From NCBI RefSeq assembly GCF_004306155.1, contig NZ_BIMR01000007.1, positions 1 to 55,744 of the forward strand: a DNA stretch of 55,744 nucleotides. Direction: 5' to 3'. Under the pieces are notes generated by a model. That model ran no database searches and was not told the DNA's origin. It worked only from the letters and a program-made list of their open reading frames with translations. This DNA comes from Cellulomonas biazotea (GTDB taxonomy: Bacteria > Actinomycetota > Actinomycetes > Actinomycetales > Cellulomonadaceae). Both the position numbers and the translations under genes were made by a program. Shown here one piece after another: positions 44,035-51,996 of this stretch; the stretch's first letter is position 1, and the number at the start of each line of letters is the position of its first letter.

Positions 44035-44088
44035 GGGTCCCACCTCCTTCTTCTCTCGCACGGTGCCCACGACCCTAGCAGCGGGCGT

Positions 44089-44475
44089 TCACGCCCCGAT
44101 CGCGGCGACGGCCTCGATCTCGACCCGCGCACCGAGCGGCAGCCCCGCGACCGCGACCGTCGTGCGCGCCGGGAACGGCTCGGTGAACGCCTCCGCGTAC
44201 GCCGCGTTCATCGCCGCGAAGTCGTCCATCGACGTGAGGTAGACGTTCACCTTCACGACGTCGGCCAGGGTCCCGCCCGCGGCCCGCAGGACCGCCTCGA
44301 GGTTGTCGAGGACGCGCCGCGTCTGCACCGTGACGTCCCCGTCGACCAGGCGGCCGGTCGCGGGGTCGATGGGCGTCTGGCCGGACAGGAACAGCGGTCC
44401 ACCGCCGGTCGCGGCGTGCGAGTAGGGGCCGATCGCGGCGGGAGCGGCGGCAGCGGTGACGGTCGACCGAGTCAT
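44089..44475 (-). CDS. RidA/YjgF family enamine deaminase
   Basis: 128-residue RidA-type protein that hydrolyses reactive enamine/imine intermediates to ketoacids. AAPAAIGPYSHAATGGGPLF, LSGQTPIDPATGRLVDGDVT, VYLTSMDDFAAMNAAYAEAF and FPARTTVAVAGLPLGARVEI; the Arg of PARTTV is the conserved substrate-binding Arg. Start ATG 44475; CAGCAT ends 7 nt before it, and an in-frame ATG at 44484 is an alternative. Lies downstream of the AraC/GyrI gene on the same strand. Confidence 0.9.
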   Translation of the reverse strand: MTRSTVTAAAAPAAIGPYSHAATGGGPLFLSGQTPIDPATGRLVDGDVTVQTRRVLDNLEAVLRAAGGTLADVVKVNVYLTSMDDFAAMNAAYAEAFTEPFPARTTVAVAGLPLGARVEIEAVAAIGA

Positions 44476-44519
44476 GCCTCCCATGCTGCCAGCGCCCCGC
44501 CCCCCGACGCGGGTACGCG

Positions 44520-45389
44520 TCAGTCGGCCTCGACCGGCAGCCAGAGCTCGACCGTCGCGGTGCTGAAGTCGTCCGCGCGGTCGACGACCGCGACCACCTC
44601 GGGGCCGGGCCGCAGGCGCCACGGGTTCGACGGGAACCACTCGGTCGCGGTCGCGGCCCACACCGTCTGCAGGGTCTGCGGGTACGGGCCGGAGGCGCGG
44701 AACACGGCCCACGTGCCGGCGTCCACGTCGAGGACGTCGAGGTCGCCCGGGACCTCCGCCGAGTCGCTGACGGCGACGCCGTGCAGGTAGGTCAGGTCGG
44801 TGCCTTCCCGGCGGTCGGGGTCGAGGTCGGCGCTGACGGCGAGCAGGCCGTGCGGCTCGGCGTCGCCCAGGTCCTTGAGACGCTGGTGCTCCTGCGGCGG
44901 CAGCGACGTGACGTGCTGCTGGATCGCGGCGTTGACGCCCTCGTGGACGAGCGGGACGCGGGCGGCGTGCCCGACGAGGCGGAACGCGGGGCGGGTGACG
45001 AGTCGGACGTCCATGGGGCTTGCTCCTTCGACGGTCAGGCGGAACCTGAGGGTGGGCTGGCTGCGGAAGGGCCCTCCGTCGCGCCGGGCCTGACCCGGGC
45101 TCACGCCGTGCACCGACTGGAACGCCCGGCCGAACGCCTCGGCCGAGCCGTACCCGTACCGGACGGCGACGCCCAGCAGGTCGTCGGACCCGCGCAGGAC
45201 GTCGGCCGCCGCGACCGTCATCCGCCGGCGGCGCACGTACTCCGAGAGCGGCATCCCGGCCAGCGTGGAGAACATGCGGCGCAGGTGGTACTCGGTCGTG
45301 CCGAGCGCGGCGGCGAGACGGTCGACGTCGAGGTCCTCGGTGAGGCTCTCCTCGACGAGGTCCACGAGCCGGTTGAGCCAGGCGATCAC
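44520..45389 (-). CDS. AraC-type regulator with GyrI-like domain
   Basis: 289 residues. Two AraC HTH motifs in the first ~105 residues (LDVDRLAAALGTTEYHLRRM, VAVRYGYGSAEAFGRAFQSV, HGVSPGQARRDG) and a C-terminal GyrI-like small-molecule binding domain (about 130-289; VRLVTRPAFRLVGHAARVPL, ending ATVELWLPVEAD). The AraC + GyrI combination is typical of multidrug-type sensors such as Rob or SbmC-like regulators. Start GTG 45389 with AAGGGAG upstream. RidA follows on the same strand. Confidence 0.9.
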   Translation of the reverse strand: MIAWLNRLVDLVEESLTEDLDVDRLAAALGTTEYHLRRMFSTLAGMPLSEYVRRRRMTVAAADVLRGSDDLLGVAVRYGYGSAEAFGRAFQSVHGVSPGQARRDGGPFRSQPTLRFRLTVEGASPMDVRLVTRPAFRLVGHAARVPLVHEGVNAAIQQHVTSLPPQEHQRLKDLGDAEPHGLLAVSADLDPDRREGTDLTYLHGVAVSDSAEVPGDLDVLDVDAGTWAVFRASGPYPQTLQTVWAATATEWFPSNPWRLRPGPEVVAVVDRADDFSTATVELWLPVEAD

Positions 45390-45549
45390 GGTGCTCCCTT
45401 CCGCCGTCCACCCTGACGTCCGCGGGTGCCGCGGGACCCGATCATCGCGGTCCGTCGTGATCAGGTGCGTCGCCGTCGCGGCGGGTTGCGTACCATCTTC
45501 CGGGCGCGCGAGACCGCGACGGCCCTCCCCCCGCAGGACGGAACGGCGC

Positions 45550-47070
45550 ATGAGCGCGCAGACGACCACGCCGGTGCAGCACCCCGGCGACACCCCCGAC
45601 GACTCGGCCACCGAGGCCCCCGGGGTCTCCTCCGCCGACTTCGCAGCGTTCCTGCGGGTCGTCGACCAGGTCGCCGTGCTGCCCCAGACGCACCCGCAGC
45701 ACGCGGCCGCCCGGCGTGCGGCGTCGGCGCTCTTCAAGGCGGCGAAGAAGCACCGCCGGGACGAGAAGCGGCGCCTGGTCGCGGAGGCCGACGCGGCGGT
45801 CGTCGCGGCGACCGCGACCGGGAGCCCGGGGCGGATCGACGACGAGACGAACGGCGTGGCGCTGACGTCCGCGGCGACCGGCGCGACCGCCGGGGTGCTG
45901 CTGCGCGCGCGGGCCTGCTACGTCTGCAAGGACGACTACACGGTCGTCGACGCGTTCTACCACCAGCTCTGCCCGGACTGCGCGGCGCTGCACCACGCGA
46001 AGCGTGACGCCCGCACGGACCTCACGGGTCGCCGGGCGCTGCTCACGGGCGGCCGCGCGAAGATCGGGATGTACATCGCGCTGCGGCTGCTGCGCGACGG
46101 CGCGGACCTGACGATCACGACCCGGTTCCCGCGCGACGCGGTCCGCCGGTTCAGCGCGATGGAGGACGCGGGCGACTGGCTGCACCGGCTGCACGTCGTC
46201 GGCATCGACCTGCGCGACCCGGCGCAGGTCGTGTCGCTCGCGGACCACGTCGCCGCGCAGGGCCCGCTGGACGTCCTCATCAACAACGCCGCGCAGACCG
46301 TGCGCCGCTCGCCCGGGGCGTACTCGCGCCTCGCAGACGCCGAGCAGGCGCCGCTGCCCGCCGAGGCGGACCGGATGATCACGACGTTCGGGCACACGAG
46401 CGACGCGCACCCGCGCGCCCTCGCCGGGTCGGTCAGCGAGCTGTCCAGCCCGTCGCTCGCCATCGAGCGCGCGGCGCACGCCGCCGACGACCTCGTCGCG
46501 CAGTCGCTCACCGCGCAGGCCGCGAGCCTGGAGCGGCTCGTCGCGGGCACGTCGATCGACGCCGGCGGGCTCATCCCCGACGTCGCGACGACGAACAGCT
46601 GGGTCGCGACCGTCGACGAGGTCGACCCGATGGAGCTCCTCGAGGTCCAGCTCTGCAACCAGACGGCGCCGTTCCTGCTGGTCAGCCGCCTGCGCCCCGC
46701 GCTGGCCGCGTCGCCCGCGCGGCGCACGTACATCGTCAACGTGTCCGCGATGGAGGGCGTGTTCTCCCGTGGGTACAAGGGTCCGGGGCACCCGCACACG
46801 AACATGAGCAAGGCCGCGCTCAACATGCTGACGCGCACGAGCGCGGCGGAGATGCTGACCGACGGCATCCTCATGACGGCCGTCGACACCGGGTGGATCA
46901 CCGACGAGCGCCCGCACCACACGAAGGTGCGGCTCGCCGAGGAGGGCTTCCACGCGCCGCTCGACCTGGTCGACGGGGCGGCACGGGTCTACGACCCGAT
47001 CGTGCGCGGCGAGGCCGGCGAGGACCTGTACGGCTGCTTCCTCAAGGACTACGTCCGCTCGCAGTGGTGA
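45550..47070 (+). CDS. SDR-like oxidoreductase with N-terminal zinc-knuckle region
   Basis: 506 residues. The N-terminal ~155 residues are helical and carry Cys123-x2-Cys126 ... Cys141-x2-Cys144, a likely zinc site. A Rossmann domain follows with GRRALLTGGRAKIGMYIALR (nucleotide loop) and VLINNAAQTVRR. The usual YxxxK active site reads TNMSK, so the catalytic Tyr is Thr, though Lys and a preceding Ser (NVSAMEG) remain. A ~130-residue insert lies between the two. NAD(P)-dependent redox activity is therefore uncertain. Start ATG 45550; a 9-bp hairpin terminator follows its stop by 20 nt. Confidence 0.78.
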   Translation: MSAQTTTPVQHPGDTPDDSATEAPGVSSADFAAFLRVVDQVAVLPQTHPQHAAARRAASALFKAAKKHRRDEKRRLVAEADAAVVAATATGSPGRIDDETNGVALTSAATGATAGVLLRARACYVCKDDYTVVDAFYHQLCPDCAALHHAKRDARTDLTGRRALLTGGRAKIGMYIALRLLRDGADLTITTRFPRDAVRRFSAMEDAGDWLHRLHVVGIDLRDPAQVVSLADHVAAQGPLDVLINNAAQTVRRSPGAYSRLADAEQAPLPAEADRMITTFGHTSDAHPRALAGSVSELSSPSLAIERAAHAADDLVAQSLTAQAASLERLVAGTSIDAGGLIPDVATTNSWVATVDEVDPMELLEVQLCNQTAPFLLVSRLRPALAASPARRTYIVNVSAMEGVFSRGYKGPGHPHTNMSKAALNMLTRTSAAEMLTDGILMTAVDTGWITDERPHHTKVRLAEEGFHAPLDLVDGAARVYDPIVRGEAGEDLYGCFLKDYVRSQW

Positions 47071-47089
47071 CCCGCCCGCGGTAGCCGCT

Positions 47090-47111
47090 GCCGTGCGGGG
47101 CTCCGCACGGC
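47090..47111 (+). terminator. Hairpin terminator after the SDR gene
   Basis: Perfect 9-bp stem GCCGTGCGG / CCGCACGGC with a 4-nt loop (GGCT), 19 nt past the stop at 47070 and directly before the next promoter. No T-run. Confidence 0.7.
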
Positions 47112-47112
47112 G

Positions 47113-47143
47113 TTGACCCTCGACCGGGTCGAGACGCGAGCGT
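47113..47143 (+). promoter_or_regulatory. MFS promoter with 19-bp spacer (MerR type)
   Basis: TTGACC (47113-47118), exactly 19 nt, GAGCGT (47138-47143), then 6 nt to ATG 47150. The spacer holds the inverted repeat CTCGACC-G-GGTCGAG (47119-47133). A 19-bp spacer with a palindrome in it is the hallmark of MerR-activated promoters. Confidence 0.6.
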
Positions 47144-47149
47144 GCCGCC

Positions 47150-48415
47150 ATGCCCCTCGTCGACGCCCCTGCCCTGGCGCTCCCCCGCCCCTACCTCGTC
47201 TGGCTGTCCGGTACCACGATCGCGCGGCTCGGCGATGCCGTGCTGACCTTCGCGCTCGGCTGGGCGGCGTCGGGTCACGGCGGGACGACGGCGGCGCTCG
47301 TCCTCGGCGTCGGCGCCCTGCCCCGCGTCATCCTCCTGGTCGTCGGCGGTGCGGTTGCCGATCACCTCGGTGCGCGACGCCTCCTCCTCGCCGGGGAGTC
47401 GGCCCTCCTCGTGCTCACGGTCGCGCTCGCCGCCGCGCTCGCACGACTCGGCGCCCCGACGTGGCTCCTCCTCGCGTCGTCTCTGGCGCTCGGCACGGTG
47501 TCCGCGTTCTGCCTGCCGGCCACCGGCTCCATGCCACGTCGGCTGGTCCCGGACGACCAGCTCTCCCGTGCGCTCGCCGTGCGCCAGGGTCTGGGTCAGG
47601 CGGTGCTGCTGACCGCCGCGCCGCTCGGCGGTGCCCTGGTCGGCGGGTTCGGCCTCGCGGCGGTCGCCTGGGGAGACGCGGTCCTGCTCGGCATCGGGCT
47701 GTGCGTCCTGGTCGCCGTGCGGGAGCGGTCCGGCCCTGTGGAGTCCGCCGCTGCGGACAGGCGGCGGCTCGACCTCGTCGGCGGGCTGCGGGTCGTCGCC
47801 CAGGTCCCCAGGCTGCGCGGTGCGCTCGTCCTCGTGGGGGCTGCTGCGGCTCTCATGGTGCCCGTCCCGTCGCTGCTCGTCCCCTTGCTGGGCCGGGCGG
47901 CCGGCTGGGGGCCGGTCGAGACGGGCGCGGTCGCCGGCGCGGTCGGGGGCGGGGTCATCGGTGCGGCCTGGTTCGCGGCTCGGCGTCGGGCTCGCGCCCA
48001 CGCGGGCCTGCGCGGTGCGCTCGTCATGAGTGCGGCCGGGGCTGCGGTCCTCGCAGCCGGGCCGACGGCAGGCAGCCCGTCGGCCGTCGCCGTCTCGGTC
48101 GTCGGCGCGCTGGCGTTCGGGGTGGGGAACGGCGTGGTCGTCTCCCGGCTGGCGCCAGTCGTCCTCGGCAGTGCCCCGCGGACGCACCTCGCCCGCGTGC
48201 AGGCGCTCGTCGGGCTGGTCCAGGTGGTGCCCGTGATGGTCACGAGCGCCGCGCTCGGCGCACTCGCGGAGCGCACGTCGACGCCGTGGGCCCTCGGGGT
48301 GACCGCAGCGGGCCTGGCCTCCCTCGGGATCTGGTCCGCAGGTGCGCCGGGGAGCGCGGCGACGTCCGCGAAGGGCGTGGGTGGCGCGCCTGACGAGGTG
48401 ACCGCCCGGGCTTGA
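47150..48415 (+). CDS. MFS transporter
   Basis: 421-residue major facilitator superfamily protein with about 11-12 membrane helices. The first half has LPRPYLVWLSGTTIARLGDA and LPRVILLVVGGAVADHLGAR (motif A-like, GGxxAD...GxR). It resembles the drug-efflux/H+-antiport MFS group. The ATG sits 6 nt after GAGCGT (leaderless). The stop codon overlaps the -35 of the next gene, a MerR-type regulator that probably controls both. Drug substrate unknown. Confidence 0.88.
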   Translation: MPLVDAPALALPRPYLVWLSGTTIARLGDAVLTFALGWAASGHGGTTAALVLGVGALPRVILLVVGGAVADHLGARRLLLAGESALLVLTVALAAALARLGAPTWLLLASSLALGTVSAFCLPATGSMPRRLVPDDQLSRALAVRQGLGQAVLLTAAPLGGALVGGFGLAAVAWGDAVLLGIGLCVLVAVRERSGPVESAAADRRRLDLVGGLRVVAQVPRLRGALVLVGAAAALMVPVPSLLVPLLGRAAGWGPVETGAVAGAVGGGVIGAAWFAARRRARAHAGLRGALVMSAAGAAVLAAGPTAGSPSAVAVSVVGALAFGVGNGVVVSRLAPVVLGSAPRTHLARVQALVGLVQVVPVMVTSAALGALAERTSTPWALGVTAAGLASLGIWSAGAPGSAATSAKGVGGAPDEVTARA

Positions 48416-48442
48416 CCCTCACGCCGGTCGAGGGTTCACAGT
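48412..48442 (+). promoter_or_regulatory. merR promoter with 19-bp spacer
   Basis: TTGACC (48412-48417), exactly 19 nt, CACAGT (48437-48442), then 6 nt to GTG 48449. The spacer contains the perfect inverted repeat ACCCTC-N9-GAGGGT (48415-48435). The -35 overlaps the MFS stop codon. Confidence 0.7.
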
Positions 48443-48448
48443 GGCCCC

Positions 48449-49450
48449 GTGAACGACGACCTGCTCAGCATCGGGGCCTTCGCTCGCGTCGGCGACCTTC
48501 CCGTCACCGCGCTGCGGTTCTACGACGCCGCCGGGGTGCTGCGACCCGCGCACGTCGACCCGGTGACCGGGTACCGCCGGTACACCTCGTCGCAGGTCCA
48601 CACGGCCCTGCTGATCGCCCGCCTGCGCCGGGCCGGGCTGCCGGTCGCCGACCTCGTCGCCGTCCTCACGGCACCCGACGACGCGCACGAGGTCCTCGCC
48701 CGGCACCGTCGGCGACTCGAGGAGGACCTGGTCGCGGCGTCCTCGCACCTCGACGCGGCCACGGACCTCCTGGCGGGACCCGCCCGCGGCACCGTCATCA
48801 CCGCCGAGCTCGTCGCGGCCGTCGCGGCGGTCCGCCACGCGGTCGGCGCCACACCCGCCTGGCCGGGGCTGGCCGGAGTGCTGCTCCACCTCGACGGGGC
48901 CACGCTCCGGCTCGTCGGCTGCGACGGCTTCCGTATCGCGGTCGCGACCGTCCCTGTCCGGGAACGCTCCGGGCCGAGCGCCAGGGTCGTCGCGCCCCTC
49001 GCCCTGCTCGACGGGCTGGAGTCCGCCTCGCCGCCCGCGTCCGGTCCGGTCGTGCTCGGCCCCGACGTGCTGGACGTCCTCGGAGTCCGGGGGCAGCCGC
49101 TCGTCGCGGCGTACCCCGCCTACGAGCGGCTGCTGCGGGCCGGCGGGTCACGCGGTGTGACCGTGGCGACCGACCTGCTGGTGGCGACCGCCACCGAGGC
49201 CGCCGACGTCGTGGTCGTGCGTCTCGACGGGGGCGAGGTGGAGCTGTCCGAGCCGCGGGTCGGTGACGCCCTCGGCTTCTCGCGGACGTTCCTGCTCGAC
49301 GCCGTCCGTGCGGCACGTGCCGAGCACGTCGCCCTGACCCTCGACGAGCGGTCCGCGCTCAACGTCTCCCCGGCAGACCGCCCACATGACGTCGGGCTGG
49401 TGATGCCGATCCGCCTGCACCCTCCGTCCGTCGGGGCGGTCGGCGCATGA
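48449..49450 (+). CDS. MerR-family regulator fused to a beta-clamp-like domain
   Basis: 333 residues. N-terminal MerR winged helix (LLSIGAFARVGDLPVTALRF, YDAAGVLRPAHVDPVTGYRR, YTSSQVHTALLIARLRRAGL) then a coiled coil (~80-115). The C-terminal ~215 residues are not a usual MerR ligand domain but resemble DNA polymerase III beta clamp modules (LLHLDGATLRLVGCDGFRIA, VTVATDLLVATATEAADVVV, GFSRTFLLDAVRAARAEHVA). The GTG start is leaderless behind the 19-bp-spacer promoter. It probably activates itself and the MFS gene. The clamp-like part may bind a ligand rather than encircle DNA (inference). Confidence 0.8.
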   Translation: MNDDLLSIGAFARVGDLPVTALRFYDAAGVLRPAHVDPVTGYRRYTSSQVHTALLIARLRRAGLPVADLVAVLTAPDDAHEVLARHRRRLEEDLVAASSHLDAATDLLAGPARGTVITAELVAAVAAVRHAVGATPAWPGLAGVLLHLDGATLRLVGCDGFRIAVATVPVRERSGPSARVVAPLALLDGLESASPPASGPVVLGPDVLDVLGVRGQPLVAAYPAYERLLRAGGSRGVTVATDLLVATATEAADVVVVRLDGGEVELSEPRVGDALGFSRTFLLDAVRAARAEHVALTLDERSALNVSPADRPHDVGLVMPIRLHPPSVGAVGA

Positions 49451-49488
49451 TCGCCCCGGTGTCCGGGGCTGCTGGCAGGCTCTCGCCC

Positions 49489-50133
49489 ATGAGCCGCGAC
49501 CATGACCCCCTGTGGACCGCCGTGCACGCCGAGCGAGCGGCGCTCGCGGACGACCTGGCGACGCTGACCGACGACCGGTGGGCGCAGCCGTCGCTGTGCG
49601 CGGGGTGGTCGGTGCAGGACGTCGTCGCGCACCTCACGGCGGGGGCGAGCCACGGCCGGGCCGCGTGGTTCCGGAGCGTCGTGGGGGCGCGGTTCGACTT
49701 CGCGGCGCACAACGACCGGCGTCTCGCGGAGCAGCGCGGTGCCGGCCCGGCGGAGACGCTGGCGCGCTTCCGGTCGGTCGTCGCGAGCACGACGGCGCCG
49801 CCGGGGCCGGTCGCGGCGTGGCTGGGCGAGGTCGTGGTGCACGGCCAGGACGTCCGCCGCCCGCTGGGGCTGACGGGCGCCCCGCCGGTGGACGTGGTGA
49901 CGCACGTGGCCGAGCTGTTCGTGGGTCGGGACGTCACGGTCGACGGCCGGGCGGCGATCCGGGGGCTGCGGGTCGAGGCGACGGACGGGCCGTTCCGGGC
50001 CGGTGACGCGGACGGGGACGTCGTCCGCGGGTCGACGCTCGCGCTGACGATGGCGGTCGCGGGCCGGGCCGCGTTCTGCGACGACCTGTCCGGCCCGGGC
50101 GTCGCCACGCTCCGTGCGCGCTGCGGGTCTTGA
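49489..50133 (+). CDS. Maleylpyruvate-isomerase-like (DinB-type) protein
   Basis: 214-residue DinB/MDMPI fold protein. N-terminal four-helix part with WTAVHAERAALADDLATLTD and WSVQDVVAHLTAG, whose His is the first metal ligand; EVVVHGQDVRRPLG supplies another His. Members are mycothiol-dependent maleylpyruvate isomerases or related transferases; substrate unknown. Start ATG 49489 (CAGGCT ends 7 nt before); an earlier ATG at 49447 overlaps the MerR stop and is an alternative. Confidence 0.8.
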   Translation: MSRDHDPLWTAVHAERAALADDLATLTDDRWAQPSLCAGWSVQDVVAHLTAGASHGRAAWFRSVVGARFDFAAHNDRRLAEQRGAGPAETLARFRSVVASTTAPPGPVAAWLGEVVVHGQDVRRPLGLTGAPPVDVVTHVAELFVGRDVTVDGRAAIRGLRVEATDGPFRAGDADGDVVRGSTLALTMAVAGRAAFCDDLSGPGVATLRARCGS

Positions 50134-50140
50134 CGCCCCA

Positions 50141-50155
50141 CTTGTTTTTTGCAAG
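50141..50155. promoter_or_regulatory. Candidate HxlR operator
   Basis: CTTG-TTTTTTG-CAAG, a 4-bp-armed palindrome around a six-T tract, conspicuous in this GC-rich DNA. It lies 44 nt upstream of the VOC/HxlR operon start. Confidence 0.4.
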
Positions 50156-50198
50156 CGTGGCTCCTGTCAGCAGTCCGGAGCACACGAGGGAGCGCACC

Positions 50199-50633
50199 AT
50201 GACCGCGATGTTCGTCAACCTGCCCGTGACCGACCTGGAGCGCGCCAAGGCCTTCTACACGGCGCTCGGGTTCACCATCAACCCGCTCTTCACCGACCAC
50301 AACGCGGCCTGCGTCGTCGTCGAGGAGGACCACAGCGCGTTCATGCTGCTCACCCGCGAGTACTTCCAGACCTTCACCGACCTGCCCCTCGGTGACCCCG
50401 CGGTCAGCCCGTCGGTGTCGACCGCCGTCTTCCTCGACAGCCGGGACAGCGTCGACGCGACCGTCGCCGCCGGCCTCGTCGCGGGTGGCGCCGAGCCGCG
50501 CCCCGCGTCCGACTACGGCTTCATGTACCAGCGCGGGCTCACCGACCCCGACGGCAACGTCCTCGAGTTCGGCTGGATGGACCCGAGTGCCGCCGAGCAG
50601 GGGCCCGAGGCCTTCGCGAGCCAGCAGGCCTGA
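50199..50633 (+). CDS. VOC family (glyoxalase/bleomycin-resistance type) protein
   Basis: 144-residue vicinal oxygen chelate protein: FVNLPVTDLERAKAFYTALG, FTINPLFTDHNAACVVVEED, YGFMYQRGLTDPDGNVLEFG. The terminal GNVLEFGW gives the conserved metal-ligand Glu. Start ATG 50199 with GAGGG 8 nt upstream. Followed by an HxlR regulator 5 nt after its stop, a common pairing. Possible lyase, dioxygenase or antibiotic-binding role; unknown. Confidence 0.88.
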   Translation: MTAMFVNLPVTDLERAKAFYTALGFTINPLFTDHNAACVVVEEDHSAFMLLTREYFQTFTDLPLGDPAVSPSVSTAVFLDSRDSVDATVAAGLVAGGAEPRPASDYGFMYQRGLTDPDGNVLEFGWMDPSAAEQGPEAFASQQA

Positions 50634-50638
50634 GGCCG

Positions 50639-51280
50639 ATGGCCGCACGCGACTACGGGCAGTACTGCGGGATCACCCGCGCCCTCGAGCTCGTCGGCGA
50701 GCGCTGGGCCCTGCTCATCGTCCGCGACCTGCTCGTCGGGCCGCGCCGCTACGGCGAGCTCGCCGCGGGCCTCCCCCGCATCCCGAGCAACATCCTCGCG
50801 GCGCGGCTCAAGGAGCTGCAGGAGGCCGGCATCCTGCGCCGTGCGCCGCGCTCGCGCGTCATCGTCTACGAGCTGACGCCCTACGGCCGCGAGCTCGAGC
50901 CCGTCGTGCTCGCGCTCGGTGCCTGGGGCTTCAAGGCGATGGGCGACCCGCGCGAGGAGCAGGTCCTCACGCCCGACGCGCTCGCCATCACCCTGCGGAC
51001 CGCCTTCCGGCCGCAGGTCGCGGCGGACCTGCCCGCGACCGCCTACGCGGCGCACCTCGGCCCGACGGGGCTGCTCGTCCGGGTCGACGGGCCGTCGCTC
51101 GTCGTGACGCGCGGCGACGGGCCGGCCGACCTCGCGTTCGCCGCCGGACCGTCGATCCACCGGCTCATCTCCGGCGAGCTCGCGCCGGGCCGCGCCATCG
51201 AGACGGGCGTCGTCGAGGTGCTGCGCGGGCGCGGCGACCTGCTCGACCGCTTCGCGACGACGTTCCACCTGGCCGCCTGA
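50639..51280 (+). CDS. HxlR-family regulator with SCP2-like C-terminus
   Basis: 213 residues. N-terminal HxlR winged helix: CGITRALELVGERWALLIVR, DLLVGPRRYGELAAGLPRIP and SNILAARLKELQEAGILRR. The C-terminal ~100 residues resemble an SCP2/sterol-carrier domain, which can bind hydrophobic ligands. Five nt after the VOC gene, so co-transcribed; the T-tract palindrome at 50141 is a candidate operator. Confidence 0.88.
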   Translation: MAARDYGQYCGITRALELVGERWALLIVRDLLVGPRRYGELAAGLPRIPSNILAARLKELQEAGILRRAPRSRVIVYELTPYGRELEPVVLALGAWGFKAMGDPREEQVLTPDALAITLRTAFRPQVAADLPATAYAAHLGPTGLLVRVDGPSLVVTRGDGPADLAFAAGPSIHRLISGELAPGRAIETGVVEVLRGRGDLLDRFATTFHLAA

Positions 51281-51325
51281 CCCGGTGACGCCGCCGCGAC
51301 ACGCTCGGGCTCCGCGCTCTCGGTG

Positions 51326-51928
51326 TCACCCACCCTGCGCCGGCGGGTCGACCGGGGCGCCCTCGCCGAACGGCGGCAGGTCGCCCCGCTCGACCGGTGC
51401 GCCGGGTGTCGGCAGGTCGACGACGAGCGCGTCGAGCTCGTCCGCGCGCGGCACCCGGACAGCCTCGCCCGCGGCGCGCAAGGTCGCGGCGTCAGCCCCG
51501 TCGCCCTCGAGCAGGACGTGCACGACGGGCGCGTCGCCGCGCTGGACCCCGCACCGCAGGACGGAGCCCGCGGAGTCGGGCAGGTCGGCGCACGGCACCG
51601 CCGACGGGTCGGCGGTCCGTCCCGTCGTCAGCACCACCGTGCCGGTCGCGTCGCCGCCGAGCCGCACGTAGATCGCCGACATGCCGTCGTCGCCGACCAC
51701 CCCGACGGACTGCGTCGCGAGGTCGAACCCGACGACGTCGGTGACGTACACGAGCTCCGGCGCGATCCCGGCCGGCCGGACCCGCGCCGCGATGACGGCG
51801 GGGTCGGCCGGGCCGGTGGACGTCGGCGTCGCGGTCGCCGAGCCGGCACGGCCCGCACACCCCCCGAGCGCGACCACCGCCGACACCACCAGGGCAGGGA
51901 CGACGACGGCACGCCGGGAGCGGGTCAC
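51326..51928 (-). CDS. Lipoprotein of unknown function
   Basis: 200-residue secreted lipoprotein. Signal with lipobox VALGGC (Cys24), a Ser/Thr/Pro tether, then a ~150-residue domain with two further Cys residues (VPCADLPDSAGSVLRCGVQR) that could form a disulphide. No recognised enzyme motif. Start GTG 51928; TAGGTT ends 6 nt before it and no ribosome site is present, so leaderless. Convergent with the HxlR gene. Confidence 0.75.
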   Translation of the reverse strand: MTRSRRAVVVPALVVSAVVALGGCAGRAGSATATPTSTGPADPAVIAARVRPAGIAPELVYVTDVVGFDLATQSVGVVGDDGMSAIYVRLGGDATGTVVLTTGRTADPSAVPCADLPDSAGSVLRCGVQRGDAPVVHVLLEGDGADAATLRAAGEAVRVPRADELDALVVDLPTPGAPVERGDLPPFGEGAPVDPPAQGG

Positions 51929-51996
51929 GAGGGGAACCTATCGCCGGGGTCGCGGCGCGGCCCGGGCGAACCAGGGCCGCGCCGGCGCACCGCCGG

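Noticed and set aside
43994-44242. An 82-codon plus-strand ORF overlapping ridA and the leader region
   Set aside because: No ribosome site or similarity; antisense to RidA.
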